Assembly: GCA_964562925.1 (NCBI GenBank)
Contig: CAZLVF010000008.1
Span: 1 to 57,160, forward strand
Direction: 5' to 3'
DNA from: CAVXDP01 sp964562925
Lineage (GTDB): Archaea > Thermoproteota > Bathyarchaeia > 40CM-2-53-6 > CAVXDP01
DNA: 57,160 nucleotides
Below the pieces are notes generated by a model. That model had not been told where the DNA came from. It searched no databases and saw nothing but the letters and a program-made list of their open reading frames with translations. Each line of letters begins with the position of its first letter. Position 1 is the stretch's first letter. The translations under genes and the position numbers were made by a program. Positions 42,657 through 51,027 of the stretch are shown here, one piece after another.

Positions 42657-43994
42657 ATGAAACCTACAATCGATGAGCTCTTAGCGAAGGCAGACCTACC
42701 GAAGAAGCTTGCGTTGAAGTATCATCCCTTCTACAGGGGGAAGATTGGGGTCGTATCAAAGGTCCCTGTTCGAACCTCAGACGACTTCGCTATCTGGTAT
42801 ACCCCAGGTGTGGCTGAACCATGCAAGGTCATAAACAAGAATCTAGACCAGGTTTTTGAACAGACCAACCGATGGAACTACGTTGCGGTCGTAAGCGACG
42901 GGACAAGAGTCCTCGGGTTAGGCGATATCGGACCTGAAGCGGGACTGCCCGTGATGGAAGGCAAAGCCCTCCTCTTCAAGTATCTTGGCGGCGTCGACGC
43001 TTTCCCGATCTGCTTAGGTACTAAGAACGCGGATGACATAATAACCGCTGTTAAATGGCTTTCACCCACCTTTGGTGGAGTAAACCTCGAGGACATAGAG
43101 AAGCCGAAGTGTTTCTACATACTCGACCGGCTGCGAAAGGAGCTTAAGATACCTGTATGGCATGACGACCAACAGGGAACAGCGCTCGTAACTCTAGCGG
43201 GGTTAATCAACGCCCTTAAAGTCGTTGGAAAGAAGCTTGACGAAGTTTTGATAACTTTGGTGGGGACGGGCGCTGCGAACATAAGCGTGGCTCGGTACCT
43301 GATGGTAGCCGGAGCGAAGGCTGGCAACATGATAATGGTCGACACCAAGGGGATACTCCACCCGGGCAGGACAGATGTAAAAGATAAGGATCCAGCAAAG
43401 TGGGAAATGTGCTTCAAGACAAATGCTGAGAAGAGGACCGGAGGTATACCTGAGGCACTGAAGAACGCTGACGTCTGCATTTGCCTTTCGACGCCAGGTC
43501 CGGGAGTCGTAAAGAAAGATTGGGTAGCCGAAATGGCGGATGATGCTATAGTATTCGCCTGTGCAAACCCGATCCCTGAGATATGGCCTTGGGAAGCCGA
43601 GGAGGCTGGGGCTCGGATAACAGCGACTGGACGTTCAGATTTTGCGAATCAAGTGAATAACTCACTTGGTTTTCCCGCTGTTTTTAGAGGAACTCTCGAC
43701 GTTGCAGCTAAGACGATAACCGATGAGATGTGCATAGCCGCAGCTTACGCAGTGGCCGAATACGCTGAAAGAAAAGGGATCGACGAGCAGCATATTATCC
43801 CCACGATGGAAGAGCCCGAGATGTATGTGCAAGAGGCAGTGGCGGTTGGCATGAAAGCAATCGAACAGGGTTTGGCGAGGAGAAAATTGAGTAGACAAGA
43901 ACTGACGGAGACCGCTGACTCAACCATAAAGGAAGCGCAAAAGGTTACAAAACTCCTTATGAGAGAAAAGATAATCTCATCACCGCCAGAGTAG
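42657..43994 (+). CDS. Malic enzyme (malate dehydrogenase, oxaloacetate-decarboxylating)
   Basis: A 445-residue malic enzyme that converts malate to pyruvate and CO2 with NAD(P)+, or the reverse. Catalytic Tyr in FAIWYTPGVAEPC, Lys in GKALLFKYLGG, metal ligands in VNLEDIEKPKCF and PVWHDDQQGTA, and a Rossmann motif LVGTGAANISVARYLMVAG; then FACANPIPEIWPWEAEEAGARITATGRSDFANQVNN. ATG 42657 follows GAGGAAAGG. Together with the fumarase and fumarate reductase genes across the divergent promoter it completes a pyruvate-malate-fumarate-succinate branch. Confidence 0.95.
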   Translation: MKPTIDELLAKADLPKKLALKYHPFYRGKIGVVSKVPVRTSDDFAIWYTPGVAEPCKVINKNLDQVFEQTNRWNYVAVVSDGTRVLGLGDIGPEAGLPVMEGKALLFKYLGGVDAFPICLGTKNADDIITAVKWLSPTFGGVNLEDIEKPKCFYILDRLRKELKIPVWHDDQQGTALVTLAGLINALKVVGKKLDEVLITLVGTGAANISVARYLMVAGAKAGNMIMVDTKGILHPGRTDVKDKDPAKWEMCFKTNAEKRTGGIPEALKNADVCICLSTPGPGVVKKDWVAEMADDAIVFACANPIPEIWPWEAEEAGARITATGRSDFANQVNNSLGFPAVFRGTLDVAAKTITDEMCIAAAYAVAEYAERKGIDEQHIIPTMEEPEMYVQEAVAVGMKAIEQGLARRKLSRQELTETADSTIKEAQKVTKLLMREKIISSPPE

Positions 43995-44030
43995 GTGTGC
44001 TTGAACTAGCCTCTCCCAGACGGTGATGGT

Positions 44031-44050
44031 GCTCTCGATCAACCGAGAGC
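44031..44050 (+). terminator. Hairpin downstream of malic enzyme
   Basis: A perfect 7-bp stem (GCTCTCG/CGAGAGC) with a 6-base loop lies 37 bp after the malic enzyme stop. It has no following T tract, so termination is only a possibility. Confidence 0.3.
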
Positions 44051-44152
44051 CAAACGTATCTCACACATAACATCTTCAGAATTCGTCGTAATCCTTGAGG
44101 GTAAAAGTTTTATGGTTCTCGGGCGGGTTGTAGCCTGCGTGAGGGCGACTAG

Positions 44153-45232
44153 TTGTCCTTCGTTCAACTTGAACACGTCTGGAAGGTTTTTGGCGAGACA
44201 ACCGCGGTGAATGATGTCAGCCTAGACGTGAAGAAGGGCGAATTCCTATCACTACTCGGACCAAGCGGTTGCGGAAAGACTACAACGCTTCGTATCATAG
44301 CCGGTTTCGAGCATCCGACCAAAGGCTCGGTCTTCATCAAAGGAGAACTTGTCAACGATGTGCCTCCATACCTCCGGAACACTGGAATGGTATTCCAGAA
44401 TTATGCATTATTTCCGCACAAGACCGTGTACGATAACATAGCGTTTGGATTGAAATACAGGCATTTTCCAAAGGCTCAGATCAAGGATAAGGTGAAACAG
44501 GCGCTAGAGCTTGTTCAGCTTCCTGGACTCGAAGCAAGGTACCCTAAGCAACTGAGTGGCGGCCAGCAGCAACGCGTGGCTTTGGCAAGAGCTCTCGTCA
44601 TCGAACCTGACGTACTCCTCTTGGACGAGCCTCTCAGTAATCTTGACGCTAAGCTACGTGCTCAAATGCGAATAGAGCTGAAGCAGATCCAGCGACGTAT
44701 AGGGATTACAACAATCTTTGTGACCCATGACCAAGAGGAATCGATGACGCTTTCTGATAGAACCGTTGTGATGGATCAAGGCTCAATCGTTGAAGAGGGA
44801 AGTCCATTTCAGCTTTACGAGGAGCCCAAGTCTCAATTCGTAGCGAGCTTCATAGGTCAATCAAATTTCATCGATGGAAAGATCTCTGAAATTGGTGAGC
44901 GTGATATGAAGGTTTCACTCAGCGCCGGTCCTTTGCTAACGGTTCCTAGGCAGAATGAATTCCGCAAAGGCGATGACGTAACAGCATTTGTGCGGTACGA
45001 ACGCCTTGAAGTATTACCTGCAAAACCGGATGACGAAACAAATCTGATGGGTGGAGTGATGGACCATATTATGTTCCTTGGGACATCGTATCTATACCGC
45101 ATCGCTTTAACCCCAAGCCTCATGGTCATAGCTACTGAAGCGAACACGCGGAGAAAGCAACCTTACGAGAAAGATTCGAAGGTTTGGATCAGAGTCGAAC
45201 CGGAAAATGTCGGATTGATCCGTAAACCTTGA
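44153..45232 (+). CDS. potA: Spermidine/putrescine-type ABC transporter ATP-binding protein
   Basis: A 359-residue ATPase of the PotA/FbpC group. Walker A GPSGCGKTT (~residue 36), Q-loop VFQNYALFPHKTVYDN, signature LSGGQQQRVALARAL, Walker B VLLLDEPLSNLDAKLR and switch His VTHDQEE are intact. A C-terminal TOBE domain (~290-355) follows. TTG 44153 is preceded by GAGGG; a TATA-like TTTTATGG lies near 44108-44115. It is first of three genes potA-potB-potC. The substrate (polyamine, or another small cation or metal) is inferred from family only. Confidence 0.9.
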   Translation: MSFVQLEHVWKVFGETTAVNDVSLDVKKGEFLSLLGPSGCGKTTTLRIIAGFEHPTKGSVFIKGELVNDVPPYLRNTGMVFQNYALFPHKTVYDNIAFGLKYRHFPKAQIKDKVKQALELVQLPGLEARYPKQLSGGQQQRVALARALVIEPDVLLLDEPLSNLDAKLRAQMRIELKQIQRRIGITTIFVTHDQEESMTLSDRTVVMDQGSIVEEGSPFQLYEEPKSQFVASFIGQSNFIDGKISEIGERDMKVSLSAGPLLTVPRQNEFRKGDDVTAFVRYERLEVLPAKPDDETNLMGGVMDHIMFLGTSYLYRIALTPSLMVIATEANTRRKQPYEKDSKVWIRVEPENVGLIRKP

Positions 45233-46134
45233 ACTTTCGGGGTGAACATGAAACGAGTGACGACCGGCGTTCCGTTGGATCATCGATTAAAAGCGAATCA
45301 AAGCTAGGCGGGTTTCCAAGAGCGAGGCTGGCTCCAGTTCTGTTGATTGGCGCGGGAGTAGGTTACGTACTCGTATTCCTCTTCATCCCGATGGTGCTCA
45401 CAGCTGCCTACAGTCTCGAGGGGGAAAGCTACTGGCATATATTTACAACAGAATTGTACAGGATCGTTCTTCTTAGATCTTTGAGGGTTGCAGTCGAGGT
45501 ATGCGTCGCTTCCATTGTTCTGGGCTACCCAGTTGCCTACTATCTTGCGAAACTTACTTCCATGCGTCGTGAAACCGTAGTTGTCCTGCTTCTCTTTCCA
45601 CTCTTCGTAAGCTTCCTCATAAGAACTTATTCCTGGTTCTACGTCATAGGCTCGAGAGGACTCATCAACTATGTTCTCTTGTCGGTCGGCATCATTCAAT
45701 CTCCGATAAAGTTTCTCTTCACCGAGGGGGCTATCGTTCTCGGACTTACAAACTGGGCCTTGCCATTCATGATACTACCCATCTACTCTTCGGTGGATAA
45801 GATCGATAAGAACTTGATAGAAATGTCGAAGAATCTCGGCGCCGGTGATATTTCGACATTTTGGGAAGTTACCTTTCCACTCAGCGTTCCAGGCATGGCC
45901 TCGGGAGTCATGCTCGTCTTCATTCTTTCATTTGGTGCATATATCACTCCTGCGATCCTCGGAGGACCCGAACAGGCTATGATCGCCAACATGATCTCAA
46001 TGTTGTTCCTTGTAATGTTGAATTGGCCTCTAGGGACGGCTTTGAGTGTCATTCTAGCCCTTATCACCTTGGGGATCGTATACGTCTACAACAAGGTTGT
46101 CGGATTGGACAAGCTTCTGGAGGCGATGGGCTGA
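45229..46134 (+). CDS. potB: ABC transporter permease (PotB-like)
   Basis: A 301-residue membrane protein with about six membrane segments. The EAA cytoplasmic loop that contacts the ATPase reads EMSKNLGAGDISTFWEVTFPLSVPGM. The TTG at 45229 overlaps the potA stop (TTGA). A GGGGTGA ribosome site at 45239-45245 lies downstream of that TTG, followed after 7 nt by an in-frame ACG (45253) and after 2 nt by an out-of-frame ATG of a 19-codon ORF, so the real start may be the ACG. Forms the channel with PotC. Confidence 0.88.
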   Translation: MNFRGEHETSDDRRSVGSSIKSESKLGGFPRARLAPVLLIGAGVGYVLVFLFIPMVLTAAYSLEGESYWHIFTTELYRIVLLRSLRVAVEVCVASIVLGYPVAYYLAKLTSMRRETVVVLLLFPLFVSFLIRTYSWFYVIGSRGLINYVLLSVGIIQSPIKFLFTEGAIVLGLTNWALPFMILPIYSSVDKIDKNLIEMSKNLGAGDISTFWEVTFPLSVPGMASGVMLVFILSFGAYITPAILGGPEQAMIANMISMLFLVMLNWPLGTALSVILALITLGIVYVYNKVVGLDKLLEAMG

Positions 46135-46136
46135 CC

Positions 46137-46964
46137 TTGACTCACTTCTTGGCTCGAAACCTATCCAAAGTTTCGACTCGGCTTCTAAGATACTTTGCAC
46201 TCATAATCTATGTGTTCATCCTTGTCCCGGCTGGGTTCGTCATCCTGATGTCGTTTCATCCAAGCGTGATACCCACGTTTCCCCCTCCTAGTCTAACGAT
46301 CAAATGGTACGTCGAAATGATACGGGACTTCAGGTTGGTGAAAGCCATCTACAACAGTCTGTTCATAGCTGGGGTGGCAACGATTATCGCAGGCATAATC
46401 GGGACGGTGACATCTATCGGACTGGTCAGGTACAGGTTTAGAGGACGCGAGCTGCTCTCGGCGCTTGTAATAGCGCCTATGGTAATTCCTGAGATCATCC
46501 TAGGCGCGAGCTTGCTGACTTTCTTCGTAACCTTGGGGTTGTCTCTTTCACAGTACTCCTACCTCTACATGATTCTTGGACACACTCTGTTTATTCTGCC
46601 GTACGTCATCATGAATGTGCATGCACGGGTTTACGGACTTGACAAATCGCTTGAGGAAGCCTCGCTGAACCTAGGAGCGAACCCCATCCAAACCTTTGGA
46701 GAAGTTACGCTCCCTCTCATTCTTCCCGCAGTGCTCTCAGGCACGCTCCTTGCTTTTGCCATGTCACTGGACGACTATACGGCCAGCCAGTTCTGGGTGA
46801 TGCCACAGACCGAAACGATACCAGTAAGGATATTTAGCGCGTTAAGAACGGAGCTTCCTCCAACAATCAATGCGCTAGCGACCCTACTGATAGTAGCTAC
46901 GCTACTCATCTTCTTCCTGCAGGTAAGGTTAAGTAGAAAGGTAGCTCTGAGAAGAAGACTGTGA
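46137..46964 (+). CDS. potC: ABC transporter permease (PotC-like)
   Basis: A 275-residue permease with about six membrane segments and the EAA loop EEASLNLGANPIQTFGEVTLPLILPAVLSG. The open frame extends back to 45861 inside potB, but residues there have no family character. TTG 46137, 2 bp after the potB stop, gives the normal N-terminal length; a CTG at 46131, 7 nt after GGAGG, is an alternative. Third gene of the transporter operon, ending 42 bp before the convergent binding-protein gene. Confidence 0.88.
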   Translation: MTHFLARNLSKVSTRLLRYFALIIYVFILVPAGFVILMSFHPSVIPTFPPPSLTIKWYVEMIRDFRLVKAIYNSLFIAGVATIIAGIIGTVTSIGLVRYRFRGRELLSALVIAPMVIPEIILGASLLTFFVTLGLSLSQYSYLYMILGHTLFILPYVIMNVHARVYGLDKSLEEASLNLGANPIQTFGEVTLPLILPAVLSGTLLAFAMSLDDYTASQFWVMPQTETIPVRIFSALRTELPPTINALATLLIVATLLIFFLQVRLSRKVALRRRL

Positions 46965-46978
46965 GTTAGCACGTATCT

Positions 46979-46995
46979 TTTTTTGAAAAAAAAAA
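46979..46995. terminator. Bidirectional T6/A10 terminator between convergent potC and binding-protein genes
   Basis: Six T, one G and ten A in a row give a T tract on each strand, 15 bp after the potC stop and 12 bp after the stop of the facing gene. Poly-T is the main archaeal termination signal, so this likely stops both transcripts. Confidence 0.65.
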
Positions 46996-47006
46996 GTAGG
47001 TTCGGG

Positions 47007-48209
47007 CTATCCGCCCGCCTTAATTGTCTCGAACATCTCAGACCATTCGTCTCTGTGAGCATTGTAGTACGAGGTGTTTGCGAAGCCAAGCTTATCATAG
47101 TCTTCGCCTACGTAGTCTGGCAGTTCCTTAAGCTTCTCTTTTACCTCCGCTGAAACGTACTTCACGTCTACGATTGGGGGGTACAGATATTCCAGTGCCA
47201 TTGCCTCATTTATCTTTGGATCCAGAAGCCAGTTGATTAAGAGTTCAGCTTCGTATTTGTGAGGAGCGTTGATCGGGACTACCAGAGCATCCGTCCAAAC
47301 CTCTGTACCCTCCTTTGGAAAGATAGGTTTCACGGGAACTCCTCGCTGAGCAAGCTTTAGAACACGCCCTCCCCAGAGGTCTCCGATCCAAGCTTCCTCG
47401 TTCGTCAGCATAGTTTCCATTTCAGACCCTGAATCCCAGTACTTGAAAACAAGTTTCTGTTGCTCCCTAAGTGCTTTCCAGATCGCGTCAATATCGGCGA
47501 TGTTGTTGTAATCTTCACCTAAATATGCGGCAGCGTAGCGTATCCTCGTAACCCACCAGTTTTCAAGACACATCCTGCCCTTCCATTTTTTGTCCCAAAG
47601 GGCAGCTATGCTATCCGGCTCAGGACTTATCTTTTCTGTGTTTATGACTATCGGCGTCGTTCCATACATTGGACCCGGGATACCGTGGTAGATGCCGTCT
47701 TTGTAGCCGGGATCGAAGGCTCCCCAGCCGTTCGTTCTAAAAATCTCCGGCAGCTTCTCGTGGTTCGGAATGTTCTTCAGATCAAGAGGTTGCCAGAGGC
47801 CGTCAACAGTTCCGTAGTAGATAGTGTCGTTGTCTACCTCGATCATATCCCATTCTCCGCCTCCCGCAGCCTTGACCTTTGCCATTATCTCCGAAGTCTG
47901 GCCGAAGCTTCCTTCTTCGACCTTGATCCCGTACTCTTCCTCGAAAGACTTGAAGCCGATTCTGCTTATGATGTCTTGTGCTGTTCCTCCCCAGCCATCA
48001 TATCTAATCGATTCCGGCTTGATCCAACTTGTTGTGGCTTCAGTTGTCGCAGTAGTTGTTTCCTCAGGCCCTTTGGGCATTGAGAGGTAGTATCCTCCCG
48101 CAGCCGCGGCCGCGACGACTACAACTGCTCCAGCACCTAACGTGACATACTTGCGCCGTGACATCTTAGGGTTGGTAGCTCTTGCAATTCTAATAACATC
48201 TTTCGCCAT
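47007..48209 (-). CDS. potD: ABC transporter substrate-binding protein (PotD-like), Tat-type signal
   Basis: A 400-residue extracellular solute-binding protein. Residues 16-44 (MSRRKYVTLGAG and a long Ala/Val-rich helix) form a twin-arginine signal anchor, followed by a Thr/Glu-rich linker (~50-62) typical of archaeal surface proteins. The mature part shows WDMIEVDNDTIYYG, YGTTPIVINTEKI, EEAWIGDLWGGRVLKLA and PINAPHKYEAELLINWLLDP, as in PotD/PotF. It is encoded on the strand opposite to potABC with its own TATA box (GCTTTTATAC, 48244-48253), so ligand capture can be made in excess of the channel. Confidence 0.9.
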   Translation of the reverse strand: MAKDVIRIARATNPKMSRRKYVTLGAGAVVVVAAAAAGGYYLSMPKGPEETTTATTEATTSWIKPESIRYDGWGGTAQDIISRIGFKSFEEEYGIKVEEGSFGQTSEIMAKVKAAGGGEWDMIEVDNDTIYYGTVDGLWQPLDLKNIPNHEKLPEIFRTNGWGAFDPGYKDGIYHGIPGPMYGTTPIVINTEKISPEPDSIAALWDKKWKGRMCLENWWVTRIRYAAAYLGEDYNNIADIDAIWKALREQQKLVFKYWDSGSEMETMLTNEEAWIGDLWGGRVLKLAQRGVPVKPIFPKEGTEVWTDALVVPINAPHKYEAELLINWLLDPKINEAMALEYLYPPIVDVKYVSAEVKEKLKELPDYVGEDYDKLGFANTSYYNAHRDEWSEMFETIKAGG

Positions 48210-48531
48210 AACTGGTCCTCACGAGACAAGTCGGGCTTCCAGAGTATAAAAGCTTTGGGAACCCGCTCAACTCCAACGAAAATTCAGTCTTGTCTAGATA
48301 GAAGTAGATGCCTCTCTCAAGCAACTCTTTTGCAAACCTCTTACATTTCTAAGTTGATGCGAGCCTTGTGGCAGTTCAAACAATATCATTTGTGCAAATC
48401 AAGCTGCAAGATTTACGGAGATTCTCAGTTCGAAACTTTGCAATGAACACTCACGAAAAATGAGCAATTGCAAAAAGAGTTAAATAGCCATAAATTGCGT
48501 CTCCATGCGAATGCGAACAGAAGGGGCATAA
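48210..48531. promoter_or_regulatory. Divergent promoter region between potD and saccharopine dehydrogenase-like gene
   Basis: Minus-strand TATA box GCTTTTATAC at 48244-48253 is ~35 bp before the potD ATG. On the plus strand, AGTTAAATAGCC near 48478-48489 is a weak TATA-like element before the ATG at 48532. I see no gene in between. Confidence 0.45.
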
Positions 48532-49686
48532 ATGAATGTGCTTGTTTTTGGCTGCGGGTTGATGGGTCGCGCGATAGCGCTAGACCTTGTGGAGGCGAAC
48601 GAGGTCGAAACGGTCACCGTTGGAGATGCCGCAATAGAGAAGTTGAAGGCGCTGGAGACTGAGACCAAAGCTGAGAAGCTTTCCACGCAGAAGATAGACG
48701 TTTCCAACAGAACCAAGCTAGCCAATTTTATGAAGAGGTTTGATGTCGTCACGAATGCGCTGCCACATTCATTCTCGGTCGCGACCGACAGAGCCGCCAT
48801 CAAATCAGGCGTCAGCATAGTGGACCTGTCATTTGATGATGAACACATGCAGCTCGATGCGGCCGCCAAGAAGGCAGGCGTCACGGTTATTCCAGGCTGC
48901 GGAGTCGCACCGGGACTCACCAACATACTGACGGGTTACGCGTACGGTCAGCTTGACAAGACCGAGAGCGTGGAGATGATGTGCGGAGGACTAACCCCGA
49001 AACCTTCTTCCCCCCTCCTATGGAAGTTCGTATTCACGCTAGAAGGAGCTTGGGGCCTCTACTTGAAGCGGCCGAGGATCGTGAGAAATGGTCAAATAGT
49101 CGAGGTTGAACCAAGGTCGGGGCTCGAGAGAATCAGTTTCCAAGAACCATTCAATAATCTTGAGGCTTTCTACACAGACGGATTGGCGAGCCTCCTTTAC
49201 ACGATGAGAGATAAGATCCCGAACATGGTTGAGAAAACTATTCGGTGGCCGGGCAACCTTGAAAGAGTAGGCGTGCTTGCAGAGTGTGGACTACTATCGG
49301 ATGAGCCGGTCAAGGTCGACGGGATGAAGATTACGCCTAGACACTTCAACTCGCTTGTCATGACTCGCCTTCTCGAACTTGGCGACGAGAAGGATGTCAC
49401 ACTTATCCGTGTCGAGGCGATTGGAGAAAAGAACGACCGCAAAGTAAAACTGCGATGTGACATGATAGACTACTACGATGAAAAACGTAAGGTTACGTCG
49501 ATGGGAAGAACCACCGGCTATCCTTGCTCGATCGCTGCACTGATGATCGGACGAGGCCATATCACAACGCCGGGAGTCGTGCCTCCCGAGGTCGCTTTCA
49601 GGGGCAAACAGTTCGAGGAATTTGAAGCTGAAATCAAGAAAAGAGACATAACTTTTGAAAGGAGTATTTCGCATCTTTCTGCGTGA
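48532..49686 (+). CDS. Saccharopine dehydrogenase family protein
   Basis: A 384-residue NAD(P)-dependent oxidoreductase. The Rossmann start NVLVFGCGLMGRAIALDL and acidic VGDA, the substrate-domain motif VVTNALPHSFSV, VSIVDLSFD and GVTVIPGCGVAPGLTNIL are typical of the saccharopine reductase / lysine 6-dehydrogenase / carboxynorspermidine-type group. ATG 48532 follows AAGGGGC. It stands alone, convergent with the next gene. Lysine or another diamino acid is a likely substrate, but this is not determined; the nearby polyamine-type importer makes a polyamine-related role possible. Confidence 0.8.
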   Translation: MNVLVFGCGLMGRAIALDLVEANEVETVTVGDAAIEKLKALETETKAEKLSTQKIDVSNRTKLANFMKRFDVVTNALPHSFSVATDRAAIKSGVSIVDLSFDDEHMQLDAAAKKAGVTVIPGCGVAPGLTNILTGYAYGQLDKTESVEMMCGGLTPKPSSPLLWKFVFTLEGAWGLYLKRPRIVRNGQIVEVEPRSGLERISFQEPFNNLEAFYTDGLASLLYTMRDKIPNMVEKTIRWPGNLERVGVLAECGLLSDEPVKVDGMKITPRHFNSLVMTRLLELGDEKDVTLIRVEAIGEKNDRKVKLRCDMIDYYDEKRKVTSMGRTTGYPCSIAALMIGRGHITTPGVVPPEVAFRGKQFEEFEAEIKKRDITFERSISHLSA

Positions 49687-49692
49687 ACGAGA

Positions 49693-50811
49693 TCAGAATA
49701 GGCCTCTACCATAGTTAGGCCATACAACTTCTACTTTGCCGTCTCTCACTCCATAATATTTGGAGTAGAGTTTGGCTGTTGTGTCCGCATGTGGCGGTAT
49801 TAGCTCGAAAACATCGCCAACTCTGATCTCTTTGCTAGGATCCTTCAGAATCGCACATGCATGCTCCTCACGTTGATATACCTCCTCAAACCCCTCAACA
49901 TCCTTGAATTTTGGACCAACGATCACGTGATAATCTTCACCACATTCATCCGAACATGAATTCATGCCAAAATCGAATATCGCCTCGTTCGGTTTAGGCC
50001 TACTTATGCATGTCGTTAAGACTGTGAGAGCGTAGTCGAATACGCTGATTCCCTCAAGATCATGATGAGAACACCAGTCACTGAATACATAACTTCCTGC
50101 TTGAACTAGCACGTTGCTGAGGCGAGGATATTCCGGCGTAATGTTCCAGGTACAGGTATGTCCAGCGCTTATCATTTCTACGCTTGTCCCGGCATCCTCG
50201 ATTTCATCTTTTAATGTTGCAATCCTATCCAGTGTTCCAAAATGGATTCTTTTTCTTTCCTCAAATCCCTTTATAGTAGATTCGCTTCCGTGATGCCAAA
50301 GGCCCCTAAACTCAACTCCTCTGTACTTCGCTGTCTCCTCAACTAACGATTTCGCCTTGTCAAACTCTATTCCACAACTTCTTCTACCTGCGTAAAGTTC
50401 AACCGCCACATTGATCTTCGAACCACTGGCTGATGCCACCTGTGATAAGTGTCGCACATTCACAACGTTGTCGACGCTGACCGTCACATTGGCATGTTTT
50501 GACAGGTTGACTAGTCTTCTTATCTTGTTCTCACCGTATATCTCAGCAGTAATCAGGATGTTCTGGATTCCCGAATTCACGTAGAACTCGGCCAGCCCAA
50601 GTGATGTCATCGATACCCCCCTCGCGCCGGCATCTATCTGTTTCTTCGCGATTATGGGCAACCTGTGGCCCTTTTGGTGAGGCAATAGCGCTGCACCTTT
50701 CTTTCCAAGGTAGTAATCAGCCATAACCTTGATGTTCTTCTCCAAAGTGTCTAACTCGATCAGCAAGGCGGGTGTGTCTATCTCTTTTTTGTCCATCCCC
50801 ACAAGCGACAT
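49693..50811 (-). CDS. Alanine racemase-fold PLP enzyme, D-threonine aldolase / D-serine dehydratase-like
   Basis: A 372-residue fold-type III PLP protein. N-terminal IDTPALLIELDTLEKNI and the PLP-Lys region LLPHQKGHRLPII begin the barrel; GLWHHGSES, MISAGHTCTWNI, VQAGSYVFSDWCSHH and FDFGMNSCSDECGEDYH follow. The C-terminal metal motif is PPHADTTAKLY, i.e. His-x-Asp as in D-threonine aldolase rather than the His-x-Cys of D-serine dehydratase. The C terminus ends in the typical VEVVWPNYGRGLF. The substrate is probably a D-beta-hydroxy amino acid. ATG 50811. Confidence 0.82.
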   Translation of the reverse strand: MSLVGMDKKEIDTPALLIELDTLEKNIKVMADYYLGKKGAALLPHQKGHRLPIIAKKQIDAGARGVSMTSLGLAEFYVNSGIQNILITAEIYGENKIRRLVNLSKHANVTVSVDNVVNVRHLSQVASASGSKINVAVELYAGRRSCGIEFDKAKSLVEETAKYRGVEFRGLWHHGSESTIKGFEERKRIHFGTLDRIATLKDEIEDAGTSVEMISAGHTCTWNITPEYPRLSNVLVQAGSYVFSDWCSHHDLEGISVFDYALTVLTTCISRPKPNEAIFDFGMNSCSDECGEDYHVIVGPKFKDVEGFEEVYQREEHACAILKDPSKEIRVGDVFELIPPHADTTAKLYSKYYGVRDGKVEVVWPNYGRGLF

Positions 50812-51027
50812 GCTTCTCGCCTACTCTCGTGAGCTATCTTCGGGCACTCTAAGCTTCGTGATTTAAAAAGCATAGGAGAACCGACGAGTGGAAGATGGCT
50901 GGTCAGACACTATTCTTGTAGATTCAGAGACTCTACAGGTGCATGATAAGAAATATCTGGCGATCAGGCCACATTCTATTAGTTCAATTTCGATCGCCTT
51001 TAAGTTGCGGCATGGTCGAATCGGGGT

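Noticed and set aside
45861..46964. potC starting at 45861
   Set aside because: The first ~90 codons lie inside potB in another frame and have no permease character; the conserved part begins after the potB stop.
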